DNA from: an uncultured Coriobacteriaceae bacterium
GTDB lineage: Bacteria > Actinomycetota > Coriobacteriia > Coriobacteriales > Atopobiaceae
Length of the DNA stretch: 7,550 nucleotides
Assembly: GCA_900551595.1 (NCBI GenBank)
Contig: URWR01000076.1
Span: 1 to 7,550, forward strand
Reading direction: 5' to 3'
The notes beneath the pieces were generated by a model. The model was not told the origin of the DNA. It did not search any database and saw only the letters and a list, made by a program, of their open reading frames with translations. The position numbers and the translations under genes were made by a program. Of this stretch, positions 1 through 6,645 are shown piece after piece (positions within the stretch are counted from its first letter, which is position 1; every line of letters starts with the position of its first letter).

Positions 1-429
1 TGCGCGGCCTCCGAGTACCGCGCCCATGTCGATCATGGTTCCTGCGCCCACGCTTGCGCCGATGTTGATGATGGCGCCCATCATGATGACGGCGCGATCG
101 CCAATCTCGACACGGTCGCGGATGATCGCGCCCGGCTCGATGCGGGCGTTGATACCCTTGAGGTCGAGCATGGGCACGGCGGAGTTGCGGCAGTCGTTCT
201 CTACGTCGTAGTAGTCGATGGAGTCGGCGTTGGCGTCGAGGATTGCCTTGAGCTCATCCCAGTCACCAAAGACGGTCTTGCCACGACGACCGCCGTAGAC
301 GTGCGCATTGCCCCACTGGACCTTCATGCCCGGCTTTTCGCGCACGTACAGTTTGACGGGCGTTTTCTTGGGCGCGGTTGCGATGTAGTTGATAATCTCC
401 TGTGCATCCATCTCGGCTGCATTACTCAT
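1..429 (-). CDS. dapH: 2,3,4,5-tetrahydropyridine-2,6-dicarboxylate N-acetyltransferase, N-terminal part (runs off left edge)
   Basis: DapH uses acetyl-CoA to N-acetylate tetrahydrodipicolinate in the acetylase branch of lysine/diaminopimelate synthesis, in the cytoplasm. The first 143 codons are present and the frame is open at the window edge; the full protein is usually about 235-240 residues. It starts [17 protein letters not shown], and the family signatures [15 protein letters not shown] (residues about 76-90), [11 protein letters not shown] and [13 protein letters not shown] follow, the last being the start of the hexapeptide-repeat left-handed beta-helix. The segment matches what I recall of Bacillus DapH closely. 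The ATG at 427-429 is preceded by AAAGGAG (complement of 439-445) at good spacing. It lies 39 bases after the stop of the activase-DapB' reading frame, in the position where dapH normally follows dapB. GC is high, about 60-70% in parts. Identification is firm. Confidence 0.95.
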   Translation of the reverse strand, partial: MSNAAEMDAQEIINYIATAPKKTPVKLYVREKPGMKVQWGNAHVYGGRRGKTVFGDWDELKAILDANADSIDYYDVENDCRNSAVPMLDLKGINARIEPGAIIRDRVEIGDRAVIMMGAIINIGASVGAGTMIDMGAVLGGRA

Positions 430-468
430 TTGCTGTCTCTCCTTTGAGTGGATCCGGTTGATACCTGG

Positions 469-681
469 TTAGGCAAACATGACCTGGTCGAACGTATAGA
501 AGCCAGGCTCGCGGGTGACGAGCTTCTGCGCGGCTGCCAGGGCGCCGTTGACGAAGATCTGACGGCTCGTGGCGCGGTGCGCGAGCGTGACCTCCTCGTC
601 CTGGCCGAAAAAGCTTACCTCGTGCACGCCGGCGACGGTGCCGCCGCGCAGCGAGTGCATGCCGATCTCCTTGGGGTCGCG
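469..681 (-). pseudogene. dapB: C-terminal remnant of dihydrodipicolinate reductase, fused to the activase
   Basis: Residues about 567-629 of the fusion ([15 protein letters not shown] through [18 protein letters not shown] to [12 protein letters not shown]) follow the pattern of the DapB C-terminus. E. coli DapB ends with ...GEHTAMF...[36 protein letters not shown], recalled from knowledge of the family. The piece lacks the N-terminal Rossmann motif and the catalytic His/Lys region, so it cannot be a working reductase alone. The adjacent dapH fits the usual dapB-dapH order. The seven or so residues RDPKEIG (about 661-681) could belong to either parent and mark the likely junction. The stop is TAA at 469-471. 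Confidence 0.8.
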
Positions 682-2358
682 CAGCTTAATAACCTTGAAC
701 AGGGCGTTCTTGATGACGGAATAGGACAGGCCGGCCGCGATGTCGCCCACCGTGGCGCCTTCCTTTTGCGCCTGCTTGACGCGCGAGTTCATAAAGACCG
801 TGCAGCGGCTGCCCAAATCAACCGGTTTGCGAGCATGCACGGCTTCTTTCGCAAATTCAATAACATCCATGTTCATGGACTTAGCAAAGCTCTCGATAAA
901 GCTACCGCAGCCAGAAGAGCAGGCCTCATTGAGCATGATGTGTTCGATCACGCCATTGCGGACCTGCAAACACTTCATGTCCTGGCCACCAATATCCAGG
1001 ATGAACTCAACATCTGGCACAAATGCCTTTGCACCACGCAGGTGCGCTACGGTTTCGATTTCTCCAGAGTCTGCACGAAGTGCCTCAATCAGCAGTGCTT
1101 CACCGTAGCCAGTTGTTGTTACATGGCCAATGGTGCAGCCTTCAGGAATGTGAACGTAAAAATCATCCATGATCACGCGCGCGGTGCCCAAAATGTCACC
1201 ATTGTTTGAGCCATACCACGTGTGCAGAAGCTGGCCGTCTTCACCCACCATTGCAGCTTTCATAGTGGTAGAGCCAGCATCAATGCCGATAAACACGCGA
1301 CCCTTATAGCCGGCAAGATCGCCTCTTGGTACCACCTGAGCGTTATGGCGCTCTTTAAACTCGTCATAGGCCTCAGCGTCTTCGAAAAGCGGCTGGAGAC
1401 GCTCCACCTCAGAACCCTGGGTATCACCCAGATTCTCAAGAGCTTCAATAACACTTGCAAACGTCACGATCTTGTCAGACTCACCAGCAAGTGCCGCGCC
1501 AGTCGCTACAAACAAGTGGGCATTCTCAGGAACAATGCGGTGCTCTTCATCCAAATCAAGCGTCTCATAAAAACGATGGCGCAGCTCAGAGAGGTACTGT
1601 AACGGACCGCCGAGAAACGCGACATAGCCACGAATTGGGTGACCACAGGCAAGGCCGGAGACCGTCTGGTTAGCCACCGATTGGAAAATGGAAGCGGCAA
1701 CATCTGCCGGTGCAGCGCCCTCATTCAGAAGAGGCTGGACGTCAGACTTTGCAAATACGCCGCAGCGGCTTGCAATGGGATAGATATGGGTTGCATTTTT
1801 CGCAAGCTCATTCAAACCGGAAGCATCGGTATGAAGCAGGGTTGCCATCTGATCGATAAACGCACCGGTACCACCTGCGCATGTGCCGTTCATGCGCTGC
1901 TCAATGCCATTATCAAAATAGATGATCTTGGCATCCTCGCCACCAAGCTCAATTGCACAATCGGTCTGAGGAATAATGGTTTCAACGGCTCGCTTAGACG
2001 CGATAACTTCCTGCACAAACTCAAGATCCAGCCATTTGGCCAGCAAAAGACCGCCAGAGCCAGTAATGGATACGCGCATGGGAGCATCGCCCAAAACACC
2101 GCGAGCTCGCTCAAACAGAGCCTTTGCGGTTGCACGAACATCGGTATGATGGCGCTCATAATTGGCGTAGACAAGATGATTTGCTTCATCAATAACAGCG
2201 AGCTTTACCGTTGTGGAACCAACATCAATTCCCAAACGCAGATGTGCATGGGAAAAATCAACGGGGTTGGCAGGTTTAAGCTCTGCGCCGTCAGCAACCA
2301 GCTTTAACGGGTGAGCAGCAGTTGATTGCTCCATATTTGAAAGTTTGTGGTTAGTCAT
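469..2358 (-). CDS. Tandem-domain acyl-CoA dehydratase activase (BadF/HgdC ATPase family), truncated and fused in frame to the DapB C-terminus
   Basis: Activases of this family are Fe-S ATPases of the ASKHA fold that energise an electron for 2-hydroxyacyl-CoA dehydratases or related reductases. The 629-residue protein has two ASKHA domains. The first has [10 protein letters not shown] at 43-52, ELGGEDAK at 137-144, NGTCAGGTG with C160, and [10 protein letters not shown] with C199. The second has [10 protein letters not shown] at 358-367, DIGGQDMK at 455-462, [11 protein letters not shown] with C480 and C484, and [13 protein letters not shown] with C519. The cysteines fall where HgdC-type activases bind a bridging [4Fe-4S] cluster. 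Large homologues continue for many hundreds of residues after a KEIGxHVxxQGGTF-like motif. Here residues from about 560-567 onward read instead as the DapB tail. I place the start at 2358 because GGGAGGAAA (2362-2370) lies just upstream; a start 21 bases earlier would overlap it. The gene follows tetR by 81 bases and probably shares its transcript. Whether the chimera is natural is uncertain. Confidence 0.85.
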   Translation of the reverse strand: MTNHKLSNMEQSTAAHPLKLVADGAELKPANPVDFSHAHLRLGIDVGSTTVKLAVIDEANHLVYANYERHHTDVRATAKALFERARGVLGDAPMRVSITGSGGLLLAKWLDLEFVQEVIASKRAVETIIPQTDCAIELGGEDAKIIYFDNGIEQRMNGTCAGGTGAFIDQMATLLHTDASGLNELAKNATHIYPIASRCGVFAKSDVQPLLNEGAAPADVAASIFQSVANQTVSGLACGHPIRGYVAFLGGPLQYLSELRHRFYETLDLDEEHRIVPENAHLFVATGAALAGESDKIVTFASVIEALENLGDTQGSEVERLQPLFEDAEAYDEFKERHNAQVVPRGDLAGYKGRVFIGIDAGSTTMKAAMVGEDGQLLHTWYGSNNGDILGTARVIMDDFYVHIPEGCTIGHVTTTGYGEALLIEALRADSGEIETVAHLRGAKAFVPDVEFILDIGGQDMKCLQVRNGVIEHIMLNEACSSGCGSFIESFAKSMNMDVIEFAKEAVHARKPVDLGSRCTVFMNSRVKQAQKEGATVGDIAAGLSYSVIKNALFKVIKLRDPKEIGMHSLRGGTVAGVHEVSFFGQDEEVTLAHRATSRQIFVNGALAAAQKLVTREPGFYTFDQVMFA

Positions 2359-2361
2359 CGG

Positions 2362-2370
2362 TTTCCTCCC
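2362..2370 (-). promoter_or_regulatory. Ribosome binding site of the activase gene
   Basis: On the minus strand the bases read GGGAGGAAA, six bases between GGAGG and the ATG at 2356-2358. This fixes the start at [11 protein letters not shown] rather than at an upstream in-frame codon, which would place the site inside the gene. Confidence 0.8.
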
Positions 2371-2439
2371 TAGCGCCACGAAAGCAACGCTGTTCTCCGA
2401 ATGGCCTTCGGTAAATTACAACGTGATAAAAGACAGGCG

Positions 2440-3174
2440 TTACTCGGGTTGCGGACGAGCACGTTCTGAACGATCGTGCTTTGCCCAAGGCGGACGAATT
2501 GAACGTCGGGCAAGTGCAAGCCCAATACCATGTACATCAAAATCAATGCTTTTCCCGTAGAGGTCGCCCGGTCGGACAAACATAAGCGCTGTCATAACGC
2601 GTGCCATTGTGCGAGCACTTTCACGTCTACCGGTTGTAAGCCATCGAACGAGAACGCCAACTTCGGCAGAAATGGCATACGTCAAGTAATAATCAAAGAA
2701 CGCGCCAACAGCCTCTGAATCCAAACCTTCAAGCGCACGCGCAGAGACAACTTCGCGGACAAGAGCCTCTAAACGCTTGGCGAATGCCGGATCTCCCCCA
2801 TCGCCCAGAAGCGGCCCCAGATACGAACCGCGCTCGCCCAAAAACTCAAGCAGTTCCACAGAACCAGGACAAGGCTCCAGATGACGGATAGCCCGACTCA
2901 ACTCATCAAGATGTACGGCAGCAATTTGCGCCACGTAAGGACGAAGCGCTTCCACCGTTTCGTTTTCTACTTGTGAAACAAGATCAGGGATATCTCGAAA
3001 ATGCGAATAAAACGTACGGCGCGTGAGGCCAGCACGATCGCTTACCGCCGTAACGGTGACGCGAGAAAGATCCCCCGTTAAATCTATTTCCGCTGCAAGA
3101 GCATCTCGTAATAGCTCACGAGAACGAGCCGTTCTCGGGTCTATGTGCTCCGCAACGTGTGTACTTCCTTGCAT
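2440..3174 (-). CDS. TetR/AcrR-family transcriptional regulator
   Basis: The 244-residue protein has a TetR-type helix-turn-helix near residues 37-72 (VTVTAVSDRAGLTRRTFYSHFRDIPDLV), including the characteristic RRTFYSHF stretch of the recognition helix. The remainder is helical, with no recognised ligand-binding motif, and ends in a basic, proline-rich tail (RRSIRPPWAKHDRSERARPQPE). I prefer the ATG at 3172-3174, preceded by AAAGGGAGG (3178-3186) at a short spacing of three bases. An in-frame GTG at 3190-3192 has a poorer site and would add MCKGRY. The gene lies directly upstream of the activase on the same strand and divergent from the binding-protein genes, so it may control itself and the activase, the lipoproteins, or both. 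The effector is unknown. Confidence 0.9.
   Translation of the reverse strand: MQGSTHVAEHIDPRTARSRELLRDALAAEIDLTGDLSRVTVTAVSDRAGLTRRTFYSHFRDIPDLVSQVENETVEALRPYVAQIAAVHLDELSRAIRHLEPCPGSVELLEFLGERGSYLGPLLGDGGDPAFAKRLEALVREVVSARALEGLDSEAVGAFFDYYLTYAISAEVGVLVRWLTTGRRESARTMARVMTALMFVRPGDLYGKSIDFDVHGIGLALARRSIRPPWAKHDRSERARPQPE
3119..3137. repeat. Perfect 7-bp inverted repeat inside the 5' end of tetR
   Basis: CGAGAAC (3119-3125) and GTTCTCG (3131-3137) are exact reverse complements separated by GAGCC. The repeat covers codons for about residues 13-19 (PRTARSRE region). The size and symmetry resemble a TetR operator and could serve autorepression by a roadblock, but Arg/Glu-rich codons can make such a repeat by chance. 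Confidence 0.35.
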
Positions 3175-3335
3175 GTACCTCCCTTTGCACACCCTGCCTC
3201 ATGGCAACGTGTGACTTTCTACACAGCATGGGAAGTATTGCACAGTGTGAGAAAAACTTCAGCGAAAGTGGGTTGCAGACATGATTCTTCCTCATATCAC
3301 CATGAATAAACAATGGCTCATAACAGGCGCGCTGT

Positions 3336-3362
3336 TTTATATTTACTTATATTTTTAGTCAA
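3336..3362 (-). promoter_or_regulatory. Candidate promoter for tetR (and activase)
   Basis: On the minus strand TTGACT (3357-3362) is followed after 15 bases by TATAAA (3336-3341), or after 17 by TAAAAC. The -35 is near consensus but the spacing to the best -10 is short. It would give a leader of roughly 155 bases before the tetR start. AT richness makes false matches easy. Confidence 0.35.
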
Positions 3363-3413
3363 ATTATTACTTTTATTCAAAATCTCTCTTATTTAATTCG
3401 AATTTTTGCAAAA

Positions 3414-3442
3414 TTGAGTCATAAATGCGAAATGTATGTAAC
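3414..3442 (+). promoter_or_regulatory. Candidate promoter for the lipoprotein pair
   Basis: TTGAGT (3414-3419), a 17-base spacer, and TGTAAC (3437-3442). Other weaker options exist closer to the gene, such as TTGGAC at 3490-3495 with TTAGAA at 3514-3519, and TTGAAG at 3530-3535 with TATGGA at 3554-3559. The true start cannot be chosen from sequence. Confidence 0.25.
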
Positions 3443-3570
3443 GAATTCACGTTTAGATACATACCGCTCTCTCAATTGGCACAAACTGCTTGGACATGTT
3501 TTGCCCAGATGACTTAGAACCACGAGTTATTGAAGCAAACATACATACCCTGCTATGGAGGTAATGGCAA

Positions 3571-3582
3571 TAAGGATGGTGA
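3571..3582 (+). promoter_or_regulatory. Ribosome binding site of the first binding-protein gene
   Basis: TAAGGATGGTGA resembles the full anti-Shine-Dalgarno complement (TAAGGAGGTGA) with one base changed or inserted. The GGTGA end lies six bases before the ATG at 3589, supporting that start over the internal ATG at 3604. Confidence 0.55.
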
Positions 3583-3588
3583 GCCCCC

Positions 3589-4428
3589 ATGAAACTAAAG
3601 CACATGAAAAAGGGTTTGTTAGGCAGTGTCGCTTTACTTGCTGCTCTTGGTATTGCGGCAGTACTCTCAATTTCAGGATGCTCAGACTCCACAACATCAA
3701 ACTCAAACACTTCTGATGCATCCGGTTACAACCTGGTAGAAGATGGCAAACTTACTATGATTTCCAACTTCTACTTTCCTCCGTTTGTTTATATGGATGA
3801 TCAAACCGGGCAACAGATGGGTTTTGACGTAGATCTGTACTACGCAATTTGCGACAAGCTTGGTCTCGAGCCCAATATTTTGCCAACCGTACAGTTTGAC
3901 ACCATTGTTCCCACCATCCGACAGGGCGGCAAAGCTGATGTATCCCTTGGTGCTATCACCATTACCGACGATCGTCTTGACGAAGTTAATATGAGTGACC
4001 CCTACATGGATTCCAATCAGGCAATCGTGGTACCTGCGTCCGCTGGTGACATTACCGCTGAGGATCTTAATGTTGCAGGTACTCAAATCGCTGTGCAGGC
4101 AGGAACAACCGGCGAGGCGTGGGCCCGTGAAAATCTTCCTAACGCTACCGTAGTTCCACTTGACGATATTATTCAGTGCCTCACAGGTGTTCAGACAGGC
4201 CTTTACACTGCTTCTGTTTGCGATCTGCCCGTTGCTCAATATGAGATTCAAATTGGCTACTCTGATTTGGCAGTTACCGAACAACTTCCCACAGGCGAAC
4301 AGTACGGCGTTGTTATTTCTAAGGACAATCCCGAACTCACCGCCGCTATCAATAAGGCCCTTGAGGAGCTCGAAGACGATGGCACCATCGACCAGCTCGA
4401 ACAAAAGTGGTTCGGCACGACGCTTTAG
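3589..4428 (+). CDS. Amino-acid ABC transporter substrate-binding lipoprotein (family 3), Sec-type signal
   Basis: The 279-residue protein is an extracellular solute-binding protein of the SBP_bac_3 family (PF00497), which captures amino acids for an ABC importer. The N-terminus MKLKHMKKG plus a hydrophobic run ends in the lipobox SISGC, so C31 is the likely lipidated residue. A Ser/Thr/Asn linker follows. The mature domain has NFYFPPFVY, GFDVDLYYAICDKLGLEPNI, FDTIVPTIRQGGKADVSLG, ITDDRLDEVNMSDPYMDSNQAIVV and AVQAGTTGEAWA, the standard family-3 pattern; it ends in LEQKWFGTTL. The ligand cannot be read from the sequence. The paralogous gene follows after 27 bases without a terminator, so the two are probably co-transcribed. 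No permease or ATPase gene lies in the window. Confidence 0.93.
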   Translation: MKLKHMKKGLLGSVALLAALGIAAVLSISGCSDSTTSNSNTSDASGYNLVEDGKLTMISNFYFPPFVYMDDQTGQQMGFDVDLYYAICDKLGLEPNILPTVQFDTIVPTIRQGGKADVSLGAITITDDRLDEVNMSDPYMDSNQAIVVPASAGDITAEDLNVAGTQIAVQAGTTGEAWARENLPNATVVPLDDIIQCLTGVQTGLYTASVCDLPVAQYEIQIGYSDLAVTEQLPTGEQYGVVISKDNPELTAAINKALEELEDDGTIDQLEQKWFGTTL

Positions 4429-4441
4429 AAATACATTCATC

Positions 4442-4446
4442 AGGAG
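4442..4446 (+). promoter_or_regulatory. Ribosome binding site deciding a GTG start
   Basis: AGGAG ends immediately before an ATG at 4447, which is too close to use. It is nine bases from the in-frame GTG at 4456, which gives a normal signal peptide. Confidence 0.65.
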
Positions 4447-4455
4447 ATGGTTTTC

Positions 4456-5286
4456 GTGAAGATATCTAGCCCTCTTTCCCGTCGTGCCTTTCTTGGCACT
4501 TGCGGGCTTGGTATAGCAGCAACGCTTGCAGGTTGTTCGGGATCAAATCAAACAAGCGGCAACAGCTCCGCTGCCAGCGGCGATTCCTATTCGCTTGTCG
4601 AACCCGGTAAACTCACACTTGTATCAGAGTTTTACTCCCCGCCGTTTGAAATGCTGAACGACGATAATCAGCCAGAAGGCTTTGATATAGATGTGTATGG
4701 CGCAATTTGCGACAAAATGGGTCTTGAGCAGAACATCCTGCCCAACATGAAGTTTGATGCCATTATTCCGACCATCAAACAGGGTGGTAAAGCAGATGTT
4801 GCACTGGGTTGCATCATTATTACCGACGAGCGCCTTGAGCAGGTGGACTTCTCCGACCCATATATGGATTCCAATCAGGCACTTGTGGTCCCCGCTACAT
4901 CTGACATCTCTAATACAGAACAGATCGATGTTGAAAACAACAAAGTCGCTGTTCAGTCGGGTACTACAAGTGAGGCTTGGGCAGAGGAAAACATTTCTAA
5001 AGCCACTATCGTGCCGCTCGACGATATTGTTCAAGGTCTTACTGGTGTTCAAACCGGTCTTTACAATGGTATTTTGCTTGATCTTCCTGTAGCAAATTAC
5101 GAGATTCGAATTGCCTATAACGACCTTAAAATTGCCCAGGAAATTCCCACTGGTGAACAGTGTGGTGTGGCTATTTCTAAAGATAACCCCAACCTCACCA
5201 AAGCAGTAAACAAAGCTATTGAAGAAATAAAGGCCGACGGAACGCTCGACCAACTCGAACAAAAGTGGTTTGGCACGACGCTTTAA
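4456..5286 (+). CDS. Amino-acid ABC transporter substrate-binding lipoprotein (family 3), twin-arginine-type signal
   Basis: The 276-residue paralogue of the preceding protein is about two-thirds identical by eye over the mature domain, including ICDKxGLE, QGGKADV, SDPYMDSNQA and an identical last 12 residues (DQLEQKWFGTTL). The signal differs: SRRAFLG at residues 8-14 fits the twin-arginine (Tat) consensus S/T-R-R-x-F-L-K, followed by a hydrophobic stretch and lipobox LAGC with C27 as the lipidation site. I chose the GTG at 4456 on Shine-Dalgarno spacing; an ATG at 4447 would add three residues. It likely binds a related amino acid and shares a transporter with its neighbour. A strong terminator follows 18 bases after the stop. 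Family assignment is firm, the Tat call moderate, the ligand unknown. Confidence 0.92.
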   Translation: MKISSPLSRRAFLGTCGLGIAATLAGCSGSNQTSGNSSAASGDSYSLVEPGKLTLVSEFYSPPFEMLNDDNQPEGFDIDVYGAICDKMGLEQNILPNMKFDAIIPTIKQGGKADVALGCIIITDERLEQVDFSDPYMDSNQALVVPATSDISNTEQIDVENNKVAVQSGTTSEAWAEENISKATIVPLDDIVQGLTGVQTGLYNGILLDLPVANYEIRIAYNDLKIAQEIPTGEQCGVAISKDNPNLTKAVNKAIEEIKADGTLDQLEQKWFGTTL

Positions 5287-5304
5287 GATCTCTTTTTTTA
5301 CGAC

Positions 5305-5351
5305 ACTCCCGCATGGCGCTTCTCATAGTGCGCTATGTGGGAGTATTTTTT
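5305..5351 (+). terminator. Intrinsic terminator of the lipoprotein pair
   Basis: Arms 5305-5319 and 5330-5344 form a 15-bp stem with two G-T wobbles around a 10-base loop, followed by A and six T (5346-5351). It lies just downstream of the second lipoprotein gene and points on the plus strand. Confidence 0.92.
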
Positions 5352-5391
5352 ACAGCTACTTGCCATTTATTTGCAGTAAACCTCACATCAA

Positions 5392-5420
5392 TTGCAATTT
5401 CTTGTCTATGGTTGTGTAAT
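5392..5420 (+). promoter_or_regulatory. Sigma-70-type promoter for the serine hydrolase gene
   Basis: TTGCAA (5392-5397), a 17-base spacer, and TGTAAT (5415-5420). Transcription would start near 5427. This leaves about 47 bases of leader before the ATG at 5474, but only about 17 bases with no ribosome site before the ATG at 5444, which favours the later start. Confidence 0.6.
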
Positions 5421-5473
5421 GCAGGGCCTACGATAGCCATACGATGTCGAATCAATCCCACGAAAGAGCAGCA

Positions 5474-6571
5474 ATGAGCGAAGGCAAGCACGCAAGCACA
5501 GCATCACACCACTCAAACAAACACAATAAACGTGTACTTGTTATTTGTGGTCTCCTATTGGCTGCAGCTCTTGTATGTGTTATTGCATTTCCCGCCCCGC
5601 GCACCGCACTTCTCAGCGCATTCGGTATTTCCTCAAACAACAGTCAAACAGAAACCTCGCAAGACTCCAACGCACAAGATAATGCAGAGGTGCTTGACCG
5701 CACCAGCAATAACACCTCGAATGAGGCGGCTTCTGACAACCAAACTTCTACCAACAAGGATGCCGGGGATACCACCCCGCTCGATACCAGTGCTTCCGCC
5801 TCTGTAGTAACCGTCACTACACCGGAGCAAATAACCGTCAATGCACCTGATGGATTTGTAGAAACACCGAGCTATGCGCAGGTAGCGAGTGCACTTTCGG
5901 ACATTCAAGCACAGAATTACAACCTCAGCTTTGTGATGCTCGATCTCTCCAGCGGCAGAAGCATGTCATACAACGCCGATGAACGTCTTTACCCTGCAAG
6001 TTCCATTAAGGCTGCCTATTGCACCATGGTGATGGAGAATAACGGCGGTTCGGCAGGCATGGCTTCAACTATTGAGGATTGCCTGGTCAATTCATCCAAT
6101 GATGCGTTTCATACCCTCATAGACACCTTTGGACTTTCTTCCTACGGTGCTTGGCTCGAAGCACATGGCGCACCTCAAGCCGGAAGTGACGCCTATGTGT
6201 ATTACTACCCCTGGATCTCTGCTAATGAGTTTTCTGCCATCTGGCAGGAGATATGGCGCTATGGCACATCCGAAGAAGCTGGAGGTGCTGAGCTTGGCTC
6301 ATATTTAGCGCAAACCAACCATACTGCTATGGGAGGTCTTCTTCGCGACTCGTATGAAGTGTGGAGCAAACCCGGTTGGTATCCCGCCGATGGCAACGGA
6401 TTAGAAGCCACCGTGGATGCCGGCGTAGTCTTTTCCGACTGTGGCCCCTACGTTCTTATCGTCATGAGCAATGCAAGCGAAGATTTTGATGCTCTTTTGC
6501 CGCTTATTGATGCTCTCAATGCTGCTCATGGCAAAATGTGCGGGGGCAGTTCGGTACTCTTTATACGGTAG
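5474..6571 (+). CDS. Membrane-anchored beta-lactamase-fold serine hydrolase
   Basis: The 365-residue protein has a short basic cytoplasmic head (His/Lys-rich), one membrane segment at about 21-39, and a Ser/Thr/Asn/Asp-rich linker at about 52-118. An extracytoplasmic domain follows. This carries the penicillin-interacting motifs: PASSIK with nucleophile S176 and K179 (SxxK), SSN at 207-209 (SxN), and KPG at 299-301 where K-T/S-G is usual. No ExxLN omega-loop motif of class A beta-lactamases is visible, so resistance by hydrolysis is not supported. A peptidase, esterase or cell-wall role is possible. I prefer the ATG at 5474, preceded by GAAAGAG, over the in-frame ATG at 5444, which has no ribosome site and would add ten residues. 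It has its own promoter and precedes the PFL-family gene by 74 bases. Confidence 0.85.
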   Translation: MSEGKHASTASHHSNKHNKRVLVICGLLLAAALVCVIAFPAPRTALLSAFGISSNNSQTETSQDSNAQDNAEVLDRTSNNTSNEAASDNQTSTNKDAGDTTPLDTSASASVVTVTTPEQITVNAPDGFVETPSYAQVASALSDIQAQNYNLSFVMLDLSSGRSMSYNADERLYPASSIKAAYCTMVMENNGGSAGMASTIEDCLVNSSNDAFHTLIDTFGLSSYGAWLEAHGAPQAGSDAYVYYYPWISANEFSAIWQEIWRYGTSEEAGGAELGSYLAQTNHTAMGGLLRDSYEVWSKPGWYPADGNGLEATVDAGVVFSDCGPYVLIVMSNASEDFDALLPLIDALNAAHGKMCGGSSVLFIR

Positions 6572-6635
6572 AATGCATGCGTTTGAAGGACAAACCCCTT
6601 TTACTGAGCATTTCTTGCAATGAGCTCTAAGCCTG

Positions 6636-6642
6636 AGGAGGT
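6636..6642 (+). promoter_or_regulatory. Ribosome binding site of the PFL-family gene
   Basis: A perfect AGGAGGT lies three bases before a GTG at 6646-6648. Spacing is short, but this GTG gives an N-terminus (VAITFEEVTETLSMV) that lines up with the family; the next in-frame ATG would remove conserved residues. Confidence 0.7.
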
Positions 6643-6645
6643 CTT

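Larger units (their letters stand above)
3175..3588. other. Divergent regulatory region between tetR and the binding-protein pair
   Basis: These 414 bases contain no convincing gene. The part next to tetR (3188-3250) carries several TGTG and CACA tracts, including CACAGTGTG at 3241-3249 and a loose GTGT...ACAC pair at 3209-3224. The core is very AT-rich: 18 G/C in the 90 bases 3331-3420. The region must hold the promoters for both directions; candidates are listed separately. The leader of the lipoprotein gene has a GGAGG at 3557-3561 that is too far from the real start to serve it. Confidence 0.7.

Noticed and set aside
448..1209. Long plus-strand open frame (253 codons) opposite the activase gene
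   Set aside because: It lies antisense to conserved activase/DapB codons, has no family-like motifs and no ribosome site; it is a shadow of the real gene.
1639..2307. Plus-strand open frame of 222 codons opposite the activase N-terminal half
   Set aside because: Antisense to conserved ASKHA-domain sequence, cysteine-rich random composition, no recognisable domain.
2397..2411. Small hairpin CCGAA-TGGCC-TTCGG between tetR and the activase gene
   Set aside because: Only a 5-bp stem and no T-tract on the minus strand; not a terminator, and too weak to call an attenuator.
3564..3716. Short plus-strand frame starting at the ATG after GGAGGT, overlapping the first lipoprotein gene out of frame
   Set aside because: The ribosome site is one base from the ATG, too close to work; the peptide has no features, and the lipoprotein start has its own site.
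3703..4440. Minus-strand open frame opposite the first binding-protein gene (and a similar one at 4624-5262)
   Set aside because: Both are antisense shadows of clear lipoprotein genes, and they recur because the two genes are paralogues.
6601..6632. Possible hairpin (GAGCATT ... AATGAGCTC) between the serine hydrolase and PFL-family genes
   Set aside because: The stem needs a bulge and lacks a following T-tract, so it is not supported as a terminator.
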